A program made the translations under genes and the position numbers. A stretch of DNA of 64,000 nucleotides from Brachionus rotundiformis. Its lineage: Eukaryota > Rotifera > Eurotatoria > Ploima > Brachionidae. This document shows positions 1 to 9,697 of this stretch, piece by piece. Numbering within the stretch: position 1 is the stretch's first letter; each line of letters starts with the position of its first letter. Below the pieces are notes generated by a model. It worked only from the letters and a program-made list of their open reading frames with translations, had not been told where the DNA came from and did no database searches. The DNA lies in NCBI GenBank assembly GCA_016802295.1, contig JAESIW010000118.1, positions 970,522 to 1,034,521 on the forward strand, written 5' to 3'.

Positions 1-397
1 GTCATTTTGTCCCAAGCTAGATCACAGATTTTGATTTTCAAATGAGCTAAATCGTATTTGACCATAACCAAATTTGCTGCTCCCTTTTGGAGAATCTTAA
101 ACACTAACAATAGAAATATACTTCTGCATTTAAGTTTATTTATTTTAGAGATACATTTTTACTTTTTCTATAATTTTTTTTCCATAATTATTAAGTTTTG
201 ATTTTTGACTTTTATTTAAAAAAAATTATTTTATATATTTTGTTTAATTAGGTATTCTCGAAAAATGTTTATCATATCTAAAATTTATCTAACATAATAA
301 TTACCTGTTTTTAAAATTACAAATTGAATATATTCAATTTAATATATATAATTTAATAATTATAAGCAAATAAATTAATTTTATTTAAACATTTTAG

Positions 398-808
398 AAC
401 AAAAGAAAATCACAAATTCCAAAGTTGGCAAACTACAGCCCTACAAATGAAAAGGTCTTGATGATTGGCAATCGGTTAGCTCATATGAACTCGTATAACA
501 AATGTGACCTGGACGCACAGAACAGTCACGATGCACTTGAGTCACTTCTCCAGCCAAATTTATCCAATTCAATAAAAAAGAATCCACAGAGTAACCATTC
601 TCTGCACGTTGATTCTGTTGTATCCATATCAGGTGTTTCGCAACAATCAAGTCCTCTAGCAGCGTCTCCTCCGTTGCCGCTTTCACCTCCGAGAGACGAT
701 GCCCAAATGGTCGATTTTGTCTCTAGCTTTTTGTTTCCGATCTCTTTTATCATATTTAACATTGTTTACTGGATGGTCTATTTGAATATGCAAGTCAATT
801 TCGAATAG
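398..808 (+). CDS. Cys-loop ligand-gated ion channel, C-terminal exon (partial)
   Basis: This is the last exon of a pentameric ligand-gated (GABA-A/glycine/glutamate-gated chloride type) channel subunit; the rest lies left of the window. The frame is open from an AG acceptor at 391-397 to the stop at 806-808. It encodes a polar, Ser/Pro-rich intracellular loop followed by one hydrophobic helix. That helix, with FLFPISFIIFNIVYWMVYL near its end, matches the family's TM4 pattern: an FP near the start, then F-N-x-x-Y-W, ending a few residues before the C-terminus. The exon begins in phase 0 if the proposed acceptor is right. Upstream exons are not visible, so ligand and ion selectivity cannot be told; the anion-channel assignment rests on the TM4 style alone. 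Confidence 0.72.
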   Translation, partial: NKRKSQIPKLANYSPTNEKVLMIGNRLAHMNSYNKCDLDAQNSHDALESLLQPNLSNSIKKNPQSNHSLHVDSVVSISGVSQQSSPLAASPPLPLSPPRDDAQMVDFVSSFLFPISFIIFNIVYWMVYLNMQVNFE

Positions 809-3800
809 TTTCCGCTTAATATTAACAAATTATTTTATTTAAATACAAAAAATAAAAATTTAATTATTTATTTTTAATTCAAATTTTATACAAGTCATTA
901 GAGATTTATAAAATCAATCAATTTAAATACATTAAAATATTTTCTTAAAAATACCCAAACGATGTTTAACACATTGTTATTTTTTATCTCCCAAAAGTAT
1001 TGAAATTTGGCAAATTGGCATTTGCTTCCAAGTTTTAATCTTAATCTCTGATAAAAATACCAAATGTTTTAACAGGTTCTCATTTTAAGATTGTATGTTT
1101 GGTGTGCATTTCAAAAGCTTTTACCAGTGTTGTTCAAAAGTCATTGACTTAAATTTTGAAACCATTTTGATTGGCAAAGTATGGCATATTATGAAAAGAT
1201 AGATTATCCTATTTAAAAATCATTAAATAAATTTATTTAGGCCCATTATTTGAATTAATCAACATATAAATTTAATTCCTGATTTTAATAAAATTCTATT
1301 AGCATTTGGTCTACTAATGTTCTTGGAGTAAATTCCCATTCTGGTCACAAATGTCAAAATTGCATGGCGTTATTAAAGATGGCATGGATTTTAATATAGT
1401 AAATAAGAAGAAAATATATTGAAAAAATACATAATTGTTCATAATAAAAATGCAAAAAAATTCAAGACTTTGGAAAAATGTTGACGCATTTTTAAAATTT
1501 ATCAGCAAAGCTAATGTATCATAAAAATTCAAAATTATCACTTTTTTTCCAATATTTTTCATTAAATCCTTCTTTGTCTTGATTGACGTATTATTCATGC
1601 ATCTAATGGTTAATTGTTTGCTTTAAACATATAATAATTTATTTGTGTCAAATTATTAATAATATAAAATATCCGGCATTTAAACAAGTGTCCAGAACTA
1701 ACCATCAAAGAGTAATTCACCAAGTTTTATATTCTATTTTTATTTCGATTGTCTGAAAATTAACCAAACCATGGTTTAGTTATCTCACCTAAAAATAAAC
1801 TATTACTTAGTTTATTTTAAATCTGTTGATTAATTATTAAAACTTAGGAGAAAAGAAATTTTAAACTTCTGAATCTTAATATCTATTGAAAAATTTGTTT
1901 ATTTCATTTTTCAAAAAATAAGATTGTATAATTTTGCAAAAAAATATGCTACACAATTATAATTTCAAGATAATATATTATACAAAAATAGATTGAATTT
2001 TTTAATTAAAATTAGTTTTATTTGTTTATTAAAAATTAAAATTGTTCACATTTGAGAAGATGTTCGATTAAAAATTAATTTTAATCTAAAATAAAAAAAT
2101 TTCTAATAATAGTTTTATTTTTTTTTGTTATTTAAAGAATGATTAATCTAAAATAAATTGAGCCAATTTGTTTTAATTATTTTAATTTTGCTAATTTTTT
2201 TTAAAATCATGGTCACGCAGTACTTTGAACAATTTGTGAGAGTGTTATTTGGGAGATAGATAAATTTTTTAATTATTTGTCGTGGGACAACTTCCGTTGA
2301 CGTATTCAAATGAATATCAGGAAACCAAATTTTGATCAAGAAAATTTTTTTCATTAAATTAGTTTAGCAAAGATAATTACAAATTATTTTACAATTTTTT
2401 TTCATCGAAAGTTCCTGCAGGCTGTGGTTTATTAATGATAAAATACATAACCTCCATATCAGAACTCAATACATTTCAGATATCAGATAAGTACGAGGCT
2501 TTGTTTACAGAAAGGAATTTCCAAATCACCTTAGGAAAATCAAAAAATTACTAATCTTTGCTTTCAAAAACAGACTTAAGCCAAATTTAGTTAAAATTTA
2601 ATTTTTTTTAATATCAAAATTGATTATTAAAAAAAGCTAGACGAAAAAAAATTATTCTTATTTTTAAGATTATACAATATATTCGATTAAGTAGATATTT
2701 TGTAGATTAGTACCTTTAAGAAATTTTATTTTAATACAGCTTACCATTAGATACGGAAGTTAATTAGAATTTTAATAGTCTTAAAACTCGAATCATTATT
2801 TTACTAAGTAGTGCTTTTAATAAGTAATATGTCCTGAAATATTCTAATTATATTAGAATTTTTTTCTCTTCATATTTGATAATTTACTGATCTTTTAATT
2901 ATCTATTGAAATAAAAAAATTGCTTAACAGTTTAAATAATTTAATAAACATTTTTGAGTTTCATGATAATATGTTTTCTCAGCAAAGTAATTATATTTAC
3001 TTATAAGATATTTCCAGGGTTTATATGAGGTTAAAATTGTAGCTATTAAATAATAAGCGTCTTATTAGCATTGATAATTTTTAAAAATTTTTTAATTATT
3101 TTTCTAGTTATTATATTAATGCGCATACTTCTATTATGTTTTGTTCAGACAAGAAATATTATCTTTAAATTAAAAAATAAACTTGTTTATTATTTTAAAC
3201 AAATCTATAAGGAGATGTCAAAAACAAAATTTCAAAATAGGTATTTTAAATTATTTGAGATAATTATCACACTAAAATCGAGGCATGGAAAACACTCTCT
3301 GGTACAAGTCTAATAAAATGTGACAATTTAAGAAACGTGCTGGGGTTACGCTCAGTACGGATATTAGATAAAAAAGCGTTTCTATCTAATATCACGAAAT
3401 TTTCAGACAATAGAATGATAAATTTATTCTCTTTTTATTTTTATGATCAATTTATCAAACTAAATGAAGGAGAAGAAAAATTGATAGTTATGCTGAAAGG
3501 ATTTATCTAAATTTTAAATTTGGTATAATTTTACACAAACTAATATTTAAAAAGCACCCTTCGAGCATTAATTAACATTAGTTTGATTTAAGGACGGATG
3601 AAAAACAAATTTTAAGGTAGTTTGATTGAGTATTCGAAATATAGTCATTAATTTAGATTTTGAATGCAGCTGTTAAAAAGATATAATTTTATATCCCATT
3701 TTAAAATTAATAATGGTTTCGAATATACTCAAGGCATCATGGATAATTTTCTATCAGCAAAGCCTGAATTTAAATTCATCGAAGCTTAAGGACTTTGGTA

Positions 3801-4474
3801 ATGTGTCTCAAATTACAACCAGTGCTTTTTTTTATCATCAAGGTCTTCATATTCTTTATAAAGGAAATTAATAGATTTTATTTTTGGCTTCAAATGTATT
3901 TTCGGTAAGAAAGCTGATTTATTTTTGTAGAAATAAAAGGAAATCTTTTGAGATAATTGGATACTTAATGTTCAATATCCTGCTATCATCTAAACTAGTT
4001 TAATGATATCAGTTTTATTTATGGTAATGATTTAAATCTTTCCAAAACTTAGCTGAAAAAGTACAAAAAAAATTTATTATTTTTTAATTCAGATGATGAG
4101 ATTAAATTGATAAAATTAATAAAAAATTATTTATAATTTTTGATTTTTTTTTCTCTTGATTGAATCCAATGTGAAATTTTACGCTAAAATAAGAATCACG
4201 TTTAGTACGCTTTAAGTTTAAAACAAAATTGATATTACATAAATTAGAAGAGATAAAATATTTGCATATAATAATTTTCTATTAAAGGAAAATATCTCTT
4301 GAAAAACAGTTTATTAATTTTTTATTAAAATAAACTTTAAGAGAAAAAAAAACAATTAATTTCGAGTTTCTTTCGAGAAATATTAGTCAAAAATCAATTA
4401 AATAGATTAATATATATAAATTGTAAAATAAATATTTTTTAGATGAAATTTTAATAATTTTTTTTGGCATTCAA
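809..4474. other. AT-rich intergenic stretch, no gene recognised
   Basis: About 3.7 kb of A/T-rich sequence with frequent stops in all frames. Short open frames at 1314-1598 (-), 2148-2354 (-) and 3071-3313 (+) show no recognisable domain and low-complexity composition. No RNA gene or mobile element was recognised. It should hold the 3' UTR of the channel gene and the promoter of the GPCR. Confidence 0.6.
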
Positions 4475-6013
4475 ATGACTGAAGAAAATCTAGAAATGGT
4501 TGACAATGTGACAAGCAGTGACACCAATAGTGTCCTGTCTGGCAAAGGCTCATTACTAATTGGCCTTTGCGGTCTCTTAATGGTGTTAATTGGCATCGTA
4601 ACCAACACACTTAACCTAATAGTCCTGTCCAGAAAAACCATGAAATCCACGACCAACAAATACTTAAGTGCATTGGCTCTGTGCGACTTGTTCGTATTGG
4701 TCTTTTCCCAACTGAGTGTCTCAAACAACTTTATCTACTATTTAAAAGACAATAGCGATTTTTACATATCACTTATTATAAATGAGTACTCTGGCTACAA
4801 GAATTCCCAATTGGCCAAGTACTCGATACACGATCATTTGATCACCATTTACCACAAATGGGCATACTACATATATCCAAAAATATATCCATATGTTTAT
4901 CCATTGGCAATAATGTTCCAGGTATGCACTGTTCTTATTAACCTTGGCATGTCAACTGATCGCTTTGTGGCAATACATTTTCCGCTCAAGTCGCTCAATT
5001 TCTGTACCATTAAATGTGCCAAACGCGTCATTTTCTACATATTTATATTTTCTTTTCTCTATTCATTGCCACGTTTCTTCGAGTACTATGTCCATGTTGA
5101 CCAGGTTATAATGAACAATGACACGTATACAATTGTGTATAACGATTTTACCACCATGGGTCGATCGACCGCTTTTCGTAGCATCATCTACGTCTACATG
5201 TACATTCTATTCCAAAGCGTAATTCCACTTGTCTTGCTCTCATTTATAAACGTGGCCCTATTGGTCAGCCTTAAAAAGTCTGGCAACAAACTGCGCAAAT
5301 TTAGCGTGGTCAGTGAACATTCTAATCTCAACTCGGTCAAATCCAATAGCTTTAAATTTACCAGCAAGGACTTGAATAAGAGAAAAGACATAACTCTAAT
5401 GCTTGTTACTGTAGTTCTACTTTTTGTTGTATTCCAATCTCCGGCAGTGGTCTGCAATTGTTTCTATGGTTCAAACAATTTTAGACAAGAGTTCGCTGTC
5501 AAAGAAACCAATTCATACCACACTGTGTGCCAAATAGGAAATTTTTTCATCCTAACTGGTAGTTCGCTCAACTTTTTTACCTACTGTTGCTTTAATAGAA
5601 AATTCAGACTCGAGCTAGTTAGATGCATCAGAGGACTTTTTTGTATGAAGCAAAAAATTAGATATGTGCATCGTTTGTCAGCCACTACCCAAAATTCCTT
5701 TATAATTCAGACGCCAAATCACCTACGTAGTTCGGTGAGAAAAAATTCAAGCACCATGGTCAGACTAAATGATGGAAGTGTGAGAAAATTCAAGCTTAAG
5801 TACTTGGAAAGTCTAAGAGCCAAGTACATTAAGCAAAATTCGTGTCCAGAGTCAATTACAAGCCATGTGAGGCCTAAATCTAAGTCCATGTTCAATCAAA
5901 GGCAGTCCAAAAAGCGTTTCTCTGCCGATTCTTTTGACATGATTAATCTAAGCTACAGAAATAGTAGTCGTAAATGGTTGAGTGATAACCATTCTAGCTT
6001 GGTCTATGTTTAA
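4475..6013 (+). CDS. Class A GPCR, FMRFamide-receptor-like, intronless
   Basis: A complete 512-residue rhodopsin-family receptor in one exon. The ATG at 4475 opens a short N-terminus with an NVT glycosylation site. TM1 carries the G-x-x-x-N-x-L-N pattern and ends in LSRKTMKSTTNKYL, typical of invertebrate FMRFamide/myosuppressin-type peptide receptors. TM2 has ALALCDLFVL. A long first extracellular loop is rich in Tyr and precedes TM3. The DRY position reads TDRF (about residue 163) followed by VAIHFPLK. TM6 is preceded by a basic loop, and TM7 ends in NFFTY, the family variant of NPxxY, then CCFNRKFR. The C-terminal tail of about 120 residues is basic and Ser-rich, with many possible phosphorylation sites. 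The ligand cannot be deduced. The lack of introns may point to an old retroposed or locally expanded receptor family (inference). Confidence 0.85.
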   Translation: MTEENLEMVDNVTSSDTNSVLSGKGSLLIGLCGLLMVLIGIVTNTLNLIVLSRKTMKSTTNKYLSALALCDLFVLVFSQLSVSNNFIYYLKDNSDFYISLIINEYSGYKNSQLAKYSIHDHLITIYHKWAYYIYPKIYPYVYPLAIMFQVCTVLINLGMSTDRFVAIHFPLKSLNFCTIKCAKRVIFYIFIFSFLYSLPRFFEYYVHVDQVIMNNDTYTIVYNDFTTMGRSTAFRSIIYVYMYILFQSVIPLVLLSFINVALLVSLKKSGNKLRKFSVVSEHSNLNSVKSNSFKFTSKDLNKRKDITLMLVTVVLLFVVFQSPAVVCNCFYGSNNFRQEFAVKETNSYHTVCQIGNFFILTGSSLNFFTYCCFNRKFRLELVRCIRGLFCMKQKIRYVHRLSATTQNSFIIQTPNHLRSSVRKNSSTMVRLNDGSVRKFKLKYLESLRAKYIKQNSCPESITSHVRPKSKSMFNQRQSKKRFSADSFDMINLSYRNSSRKWLSDNHSSLVYV

Positions 6014-6751
6014 TAAAATGTTTATTAATATTATTAAGTGTACAAAACGGTGCTTTGAATAATTGGAGATTAATTTTAATAAATTTTTTAATAATAAGGA
6101 ATTTTTTATTTTTTTAACATTGAAAAACTAAGCATTTAATTCAAAGATTTCTAATGATGGCTTTTTAATGAAAAAGTAATTACAATATAAATCAATTATA
6201 TTAAGATCTAGGATCACTGATAAGAATAAAATAACTTTATATAATTTTGAATAAATGATAGTATTTAGTTTTTTAATAAACAAATTATATCAAAGTAATT
6301 AAATTTGAAAAAAAAGATTTTGGTAATTAAAAACTATATTGCCGTTTGCCAGTACCAATAGATAAAAGATGAATTTTGATATTAAAAATTTTTATAATTC
6401 AATATGAGTAGGCTGAGAGATTATTATTTGTAGCGAAAACAATGTTGGGTTGATCATAGAAATTTACCATTTTTGCGTATAATTACATCAATGAAAATAA
6501 ATTAGAATATTAATAAATAATAAATATTTTTATACAATTTTAAAAATCTCCGAAAATTAAAGGAAAAGTTTCAAACAAACTAATTAAAAAAGAAGTGTAA
6601 TTAATAGAAATTTAAAGATTATTCAAACTGAACCATCGAATATTACCAATAAAAGTATCAAAAACAAATTTTAGAAATAAAAATTAATTTTTTTATTAAA
6701 AATTTAAAAACTTTTTCTCAAGTAATAGATTGATTAGTAATAGATTTATTA
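6014..6751. other. AT-rich intergenic stretch
   Basis: Extreme A/T composition between the GPCR stop and the left arm of the inverted duplication. Nothing beyond presumed 3' UTR and polyadenylation signals is recognisable. Confidence 0.6.
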
Positions 6752-6941
6752 AATTCAAAAAAAATATAATATAAATTTAATAAATAAATAAATAAAAAGA
6801 AAATATTTTAATTTTTATCTTTTATTGTATGGTAAAATTGTAAATTAAATAATTTTATGGTTGAAAGAAAAAATAAAAAAAAAACAATAAAATAATAATT
6901 AACAAATAATAATAATTTAGAAAAAGCAAGGTGTTTTTTTT

Positions 6942-7649
6942 TCAAAAAAGAGTGTCCAATTTGGACGAACTAGAGCTACGACTTGATGAAACACTGGAAC
7001 ACTCGCCAGCTGAATCGATCAGATACATTGAAGATTGGTTCATGTAGCTTTTGTGTGTTTTTTTATTGTGATGTTTGAGTTTGTTATAAATTGATTGAAA
7101 AAGATTCTGGTTTGATTTGGAACTACTCTCACAAGTCATTTGGTTGCTGTCCATCGAGTCCAATTTTTTAATCTGATCATTTAATATTATCTCGTTTTGA
7201 AAGATAGTTTTCAAAATATGATCTTTGACTTGATTCGACTTGTTTGAGTTTGTTTCCATTGGCAAAAGACTATTTTGTCTCATGTTCAGAGACTTGTACT
7301 TGGCAAAGCATTTTTTGGCATTCAAAGCCTTCTTATGGCACGCGATCTGATTTCTTTTGCGAATGATAAAACAAACATCTGATTTGAGTCCAAATTGGTT
7401 CGAAATCAAATTTAGGATGTTCTCTTCTTTGCCAACCAATCTGTCAACACCAAATGCATTTTCATACAAACAATAAGTGTTTTTGAGTCCATTTGTTCTA
7501 GTTGAGCTCTTGGCAAACAATTTGCTCAGCACAATTTCAATTAGATCGCTTGAGTTTAGATAAAAATTGTTCAACGTGTATTCGTAGTTGATCTGGAGCA
7601 TTTTGCTGCCCATTCTGACCGGAATGTAAACTTTGTTTATTTGGCTCAT
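6942..7649 (-). CDS. RA/ubiquitin-like domain protein (RASSF-like), copy 1
   Basis: A 235-residue single-exon protein starting at the ATG whose first base is 7649; the frame is open three codons further up but without an ATG. Residues about 5-105 resemble a Ras-association fold as in RASSF7-10. An initial beta-hairpin (VYIPVRMGSK) is followed by a helix, then TYCLYENAFGVDRLVGKEE and a final strand CFIIRKRN, in the order seen in those RA domains (inference from pattern, not a search). The rest is polar, with a basic patch and a Ser-rich C-terminus ending SSSSSKLDTLF. It differs from copy 2 at only two residues, Gln versus Leu just after the last RA-like strand and Ser versus Asn in the linker. 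A TATA-like element lies about 70-80 bp upstream. Function unknown; possibly a small-GTPase-binding adaptor. Confidence 0.6.
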   Translation of the reverse strand: MSQINKVYIPVRMGSKMLQINYEYTLNNFYLNSSDLIEIVLSKLFAKSSTRTNGLKNTYCLYENAFGVDRLVGKEENILNLISNQFGLKSDVCFIIRKRNQIACHKKALNAKKCFAKYKSLNMRQNSLLPMETNSNKSNQVKDHILKTIFQNEIILNDQIKKLDSMDSNQMTCESSSKSNQNLFQSIYNKLKHHNKKTHKSYMNQSSMYLIDSAGECSSVSSSRSSSSSKLDTLF

Positions 7650-8454
7650 TTTGGTCAAGTAATTAAGTTGATTTTTGTTAATTTTTTATTTATTGATAAA
7701 GCTAGAAAAATGTTCACTTTTTTATATACAATTTTTTCAGTGGCTGAGTCTTGAGTGAGTTCTAAATAGATTAATTTCTACTAATTAGCTAATTGATTGA
7801 TTAGAATGATAAATAAAGAGGAAATTGCAAGTAAATATGAAGAGAAGGTGATTTATTCTCAAGCAAAAAGATAAACAAATAGATCGCAGGTTTGGTGATA
7901 CATTAAACATAGACAAGTGTGAGCTAACCTTAATGAGAGACAGCAAAACTTTTGAATTTTATTCAAAGATAAACCAGAACATGGTCTAATATTAGGCCAT
8001 TGGACATAAATTAGTTTTTTTTTTCTTTTTAGCTTTTGTTGATAATATTCTTGTGGTTTCGAACTAATTTTGGCGCTTTTTTATCATTGTCTCTTAAATT
8101 AGATGACCAGTAAATTAGACTTAATTAAAACAGAAACTTTGATGCATTTAAGTTTTGTTCTAATTAAATTAAATTAAGAAAAGTTGATTAAATAATAAAA
8201 TTAAAAAAAAAAATTGACCATTCATTAATTGTCTAAAAATATAATAACTTTATTAATCTTACTTAATTTTATATTCAACCAATTGATAAAAATCAATAAT
8301 TTCTAAAATTTCAAACAAATATTTATAAACAAATTGCCTATTGATTTTTTAAAATTTAAATTTTTGATTAAAATTTTACTTTAAATTTATAGTAATAGTT
8401 TATGTGATTTAAGGAGACTATTAAAAATAGTTTTGTTTTTTTTTTAATTAAATA

Positions 8455-8570
8455 TGTCTGTGCTTTTAAATAACAATAACAAAATTTTCTGAGATCCAAA
8501 AGTAAACCTGAATTGGCTATGCACCAATGTTGTCTAGTTAAAATTTCAATTAGCAGTGTTTTATTCAATA
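8455..8570 (-). pseudogene. Relic of the DUF229 gene 3' end
   Basis: The reverse strand still reads SGLLLDLRKFCYCYLKA, the same string that ends the intact DUF229 gene at 15150-15200. A small deletion and an in-frame stop precede it, and the normal stop is lost. No other part of the DUF229 gene is present, so this is the truncated distal end of the duplicated segment. Confidence 0.72.
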
Positions 8571-9637
8571 AGAAATGTGTCAACATGTTGCCAATCATCC
8601 TAATAAATCGATGTACTATAAAAAAAAGTTGAATTTTATTTTAAATAAAATTTATAAAAAATTTATTTTTGTATCATTGTCTCCATTTAGATATAGATTA
8701 CCGGTAAATTAGAATTTTTTATTAAATTTATTTTTAAATATTTTTTCTCTTTTGTTTAAAATTCATGCTTTTGTGATCACTTTTAGGATGTCATATTCCT
8801 TTTCGTAGTCATACAATATTATATTGATTTTATCAATATATCTTACAAAATTTGTTATTTTCCTTATTAAAAACCTTTTTCTGCTCTTTGAATAAAAGAT
8901 TTTTCCTAAATAACTTATAGATTTTTATCTAATCTGAAAAACAATTTATCATTCTTATTCTCATTGTCTGCACCATAAATTTTAGAATAAAAGTTTCCAA
9001 AAAAACTTAATATTAAGAAAAATATAATGCTTTCAGTATAAGGCACATTTTTTTGATTTTTATATTAAATTTATTGATTCGATTATGAAATATAATTTTT
9101 ATAGTTAATTAAAATTAAATAAATAAGCCTTATATTGAAAGCATTATCTTTTATTTTAAGAGCACAGAAATGTGAAAATAAATTTACTTAAATTCAAAAT
9201 CCATAAGTTTATTGGAATCAAATAGCAACTTAATTCATAGCATTCAACTTATTTCAATAAATAGCACAATTAGAAGTTTATTTGCAATTAATAAATCATT
9301 TTATAAATCGATTTTCTTCTAATATTTGCAATTAAAACTCACTAAATCAATATAATTTTAGAAATAAGAAAAACAATTGTGTAAACAATGTTCATTTGTT
9401 TTAGTTTATTTTAACTAAACTTTTATCATTTTATTGAAGAAAATTTTTGATAAAAAAATTTTTTTTTTAATAAATCTTTTTTGTCGCCTTTTTCAGAATT
9501 AATTAGAAAAAAAAGCTAACATAGGTATTAAAAATACTTAGGATGCATTATTTAAAGCCTACTTAATATATATTAAATTTTTGAATTTTAATTTCCGGGT
9601 TTGAGAAAAAAAATAAGGAAATTTTTTTGGATTTTTA
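8571..9637. other. AT-rich stretch between duplication arm and exchanger gene
   Basis: No gene is recognised. At 8671-8713 there is a second, weaker copy of a short motif also found at 8085-8120 in the duplicated arm (tcattgtct followed by a gaccagtaaattag-like string), which suggests a small local tandem duplication. Otherwise A/T-rich with stops in every frame. Confidence 0.45.
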
Positions 9638-9697
9638 GTCAATCGAGTGAAAATATTTTTATTCAAGTCGAATTATGAACAATTAATTCTATTTGAA

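Larger units (their letters stand above)
6752..8570. repeat. Left arm of a large inverted duplication
   Basis: The reverse complement of this segment matches 15110-16936. From about 6752 to 8166 the match is nearly exact, covering the RASSF-like gene, its TATA-like promoter and several hundred bases upstream. Beyond 8166 similarity continues in patches to about 8570 with many indels and substitutions. The outer edge of the match is clear at about 6752 (A/T-rich sequence beginning attcaaaa). The unit therefore has a homogenised core and a diverged flank. The arms are separated by about 6.5 kb holding the exchanger and DUF229 genes. Confidence 0.88.

Noticed and set aside
1..110. Reverse-strand protein-like frame (ILQKGAANLVMVKYDLAHLK) after a possible acceptor
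   Set aside because: Only one short piece at the window edge, with no family recognised and no second exon. It could be an exon of a gene to the left, but support is too thin to annotate.
1314..1598. Reverse-strand 94-residue open frame
   Set aside because: Composition is A/T-driven (Phe, Ile, Asn, Lys), with no domain and no splice support.
3071..3313. Forward 80-residue open frame with a hydrophobic start
   Set aside because: Starts like a signal peptide, but the rest is A/T-bias peptide; stand-alone and unsupported.
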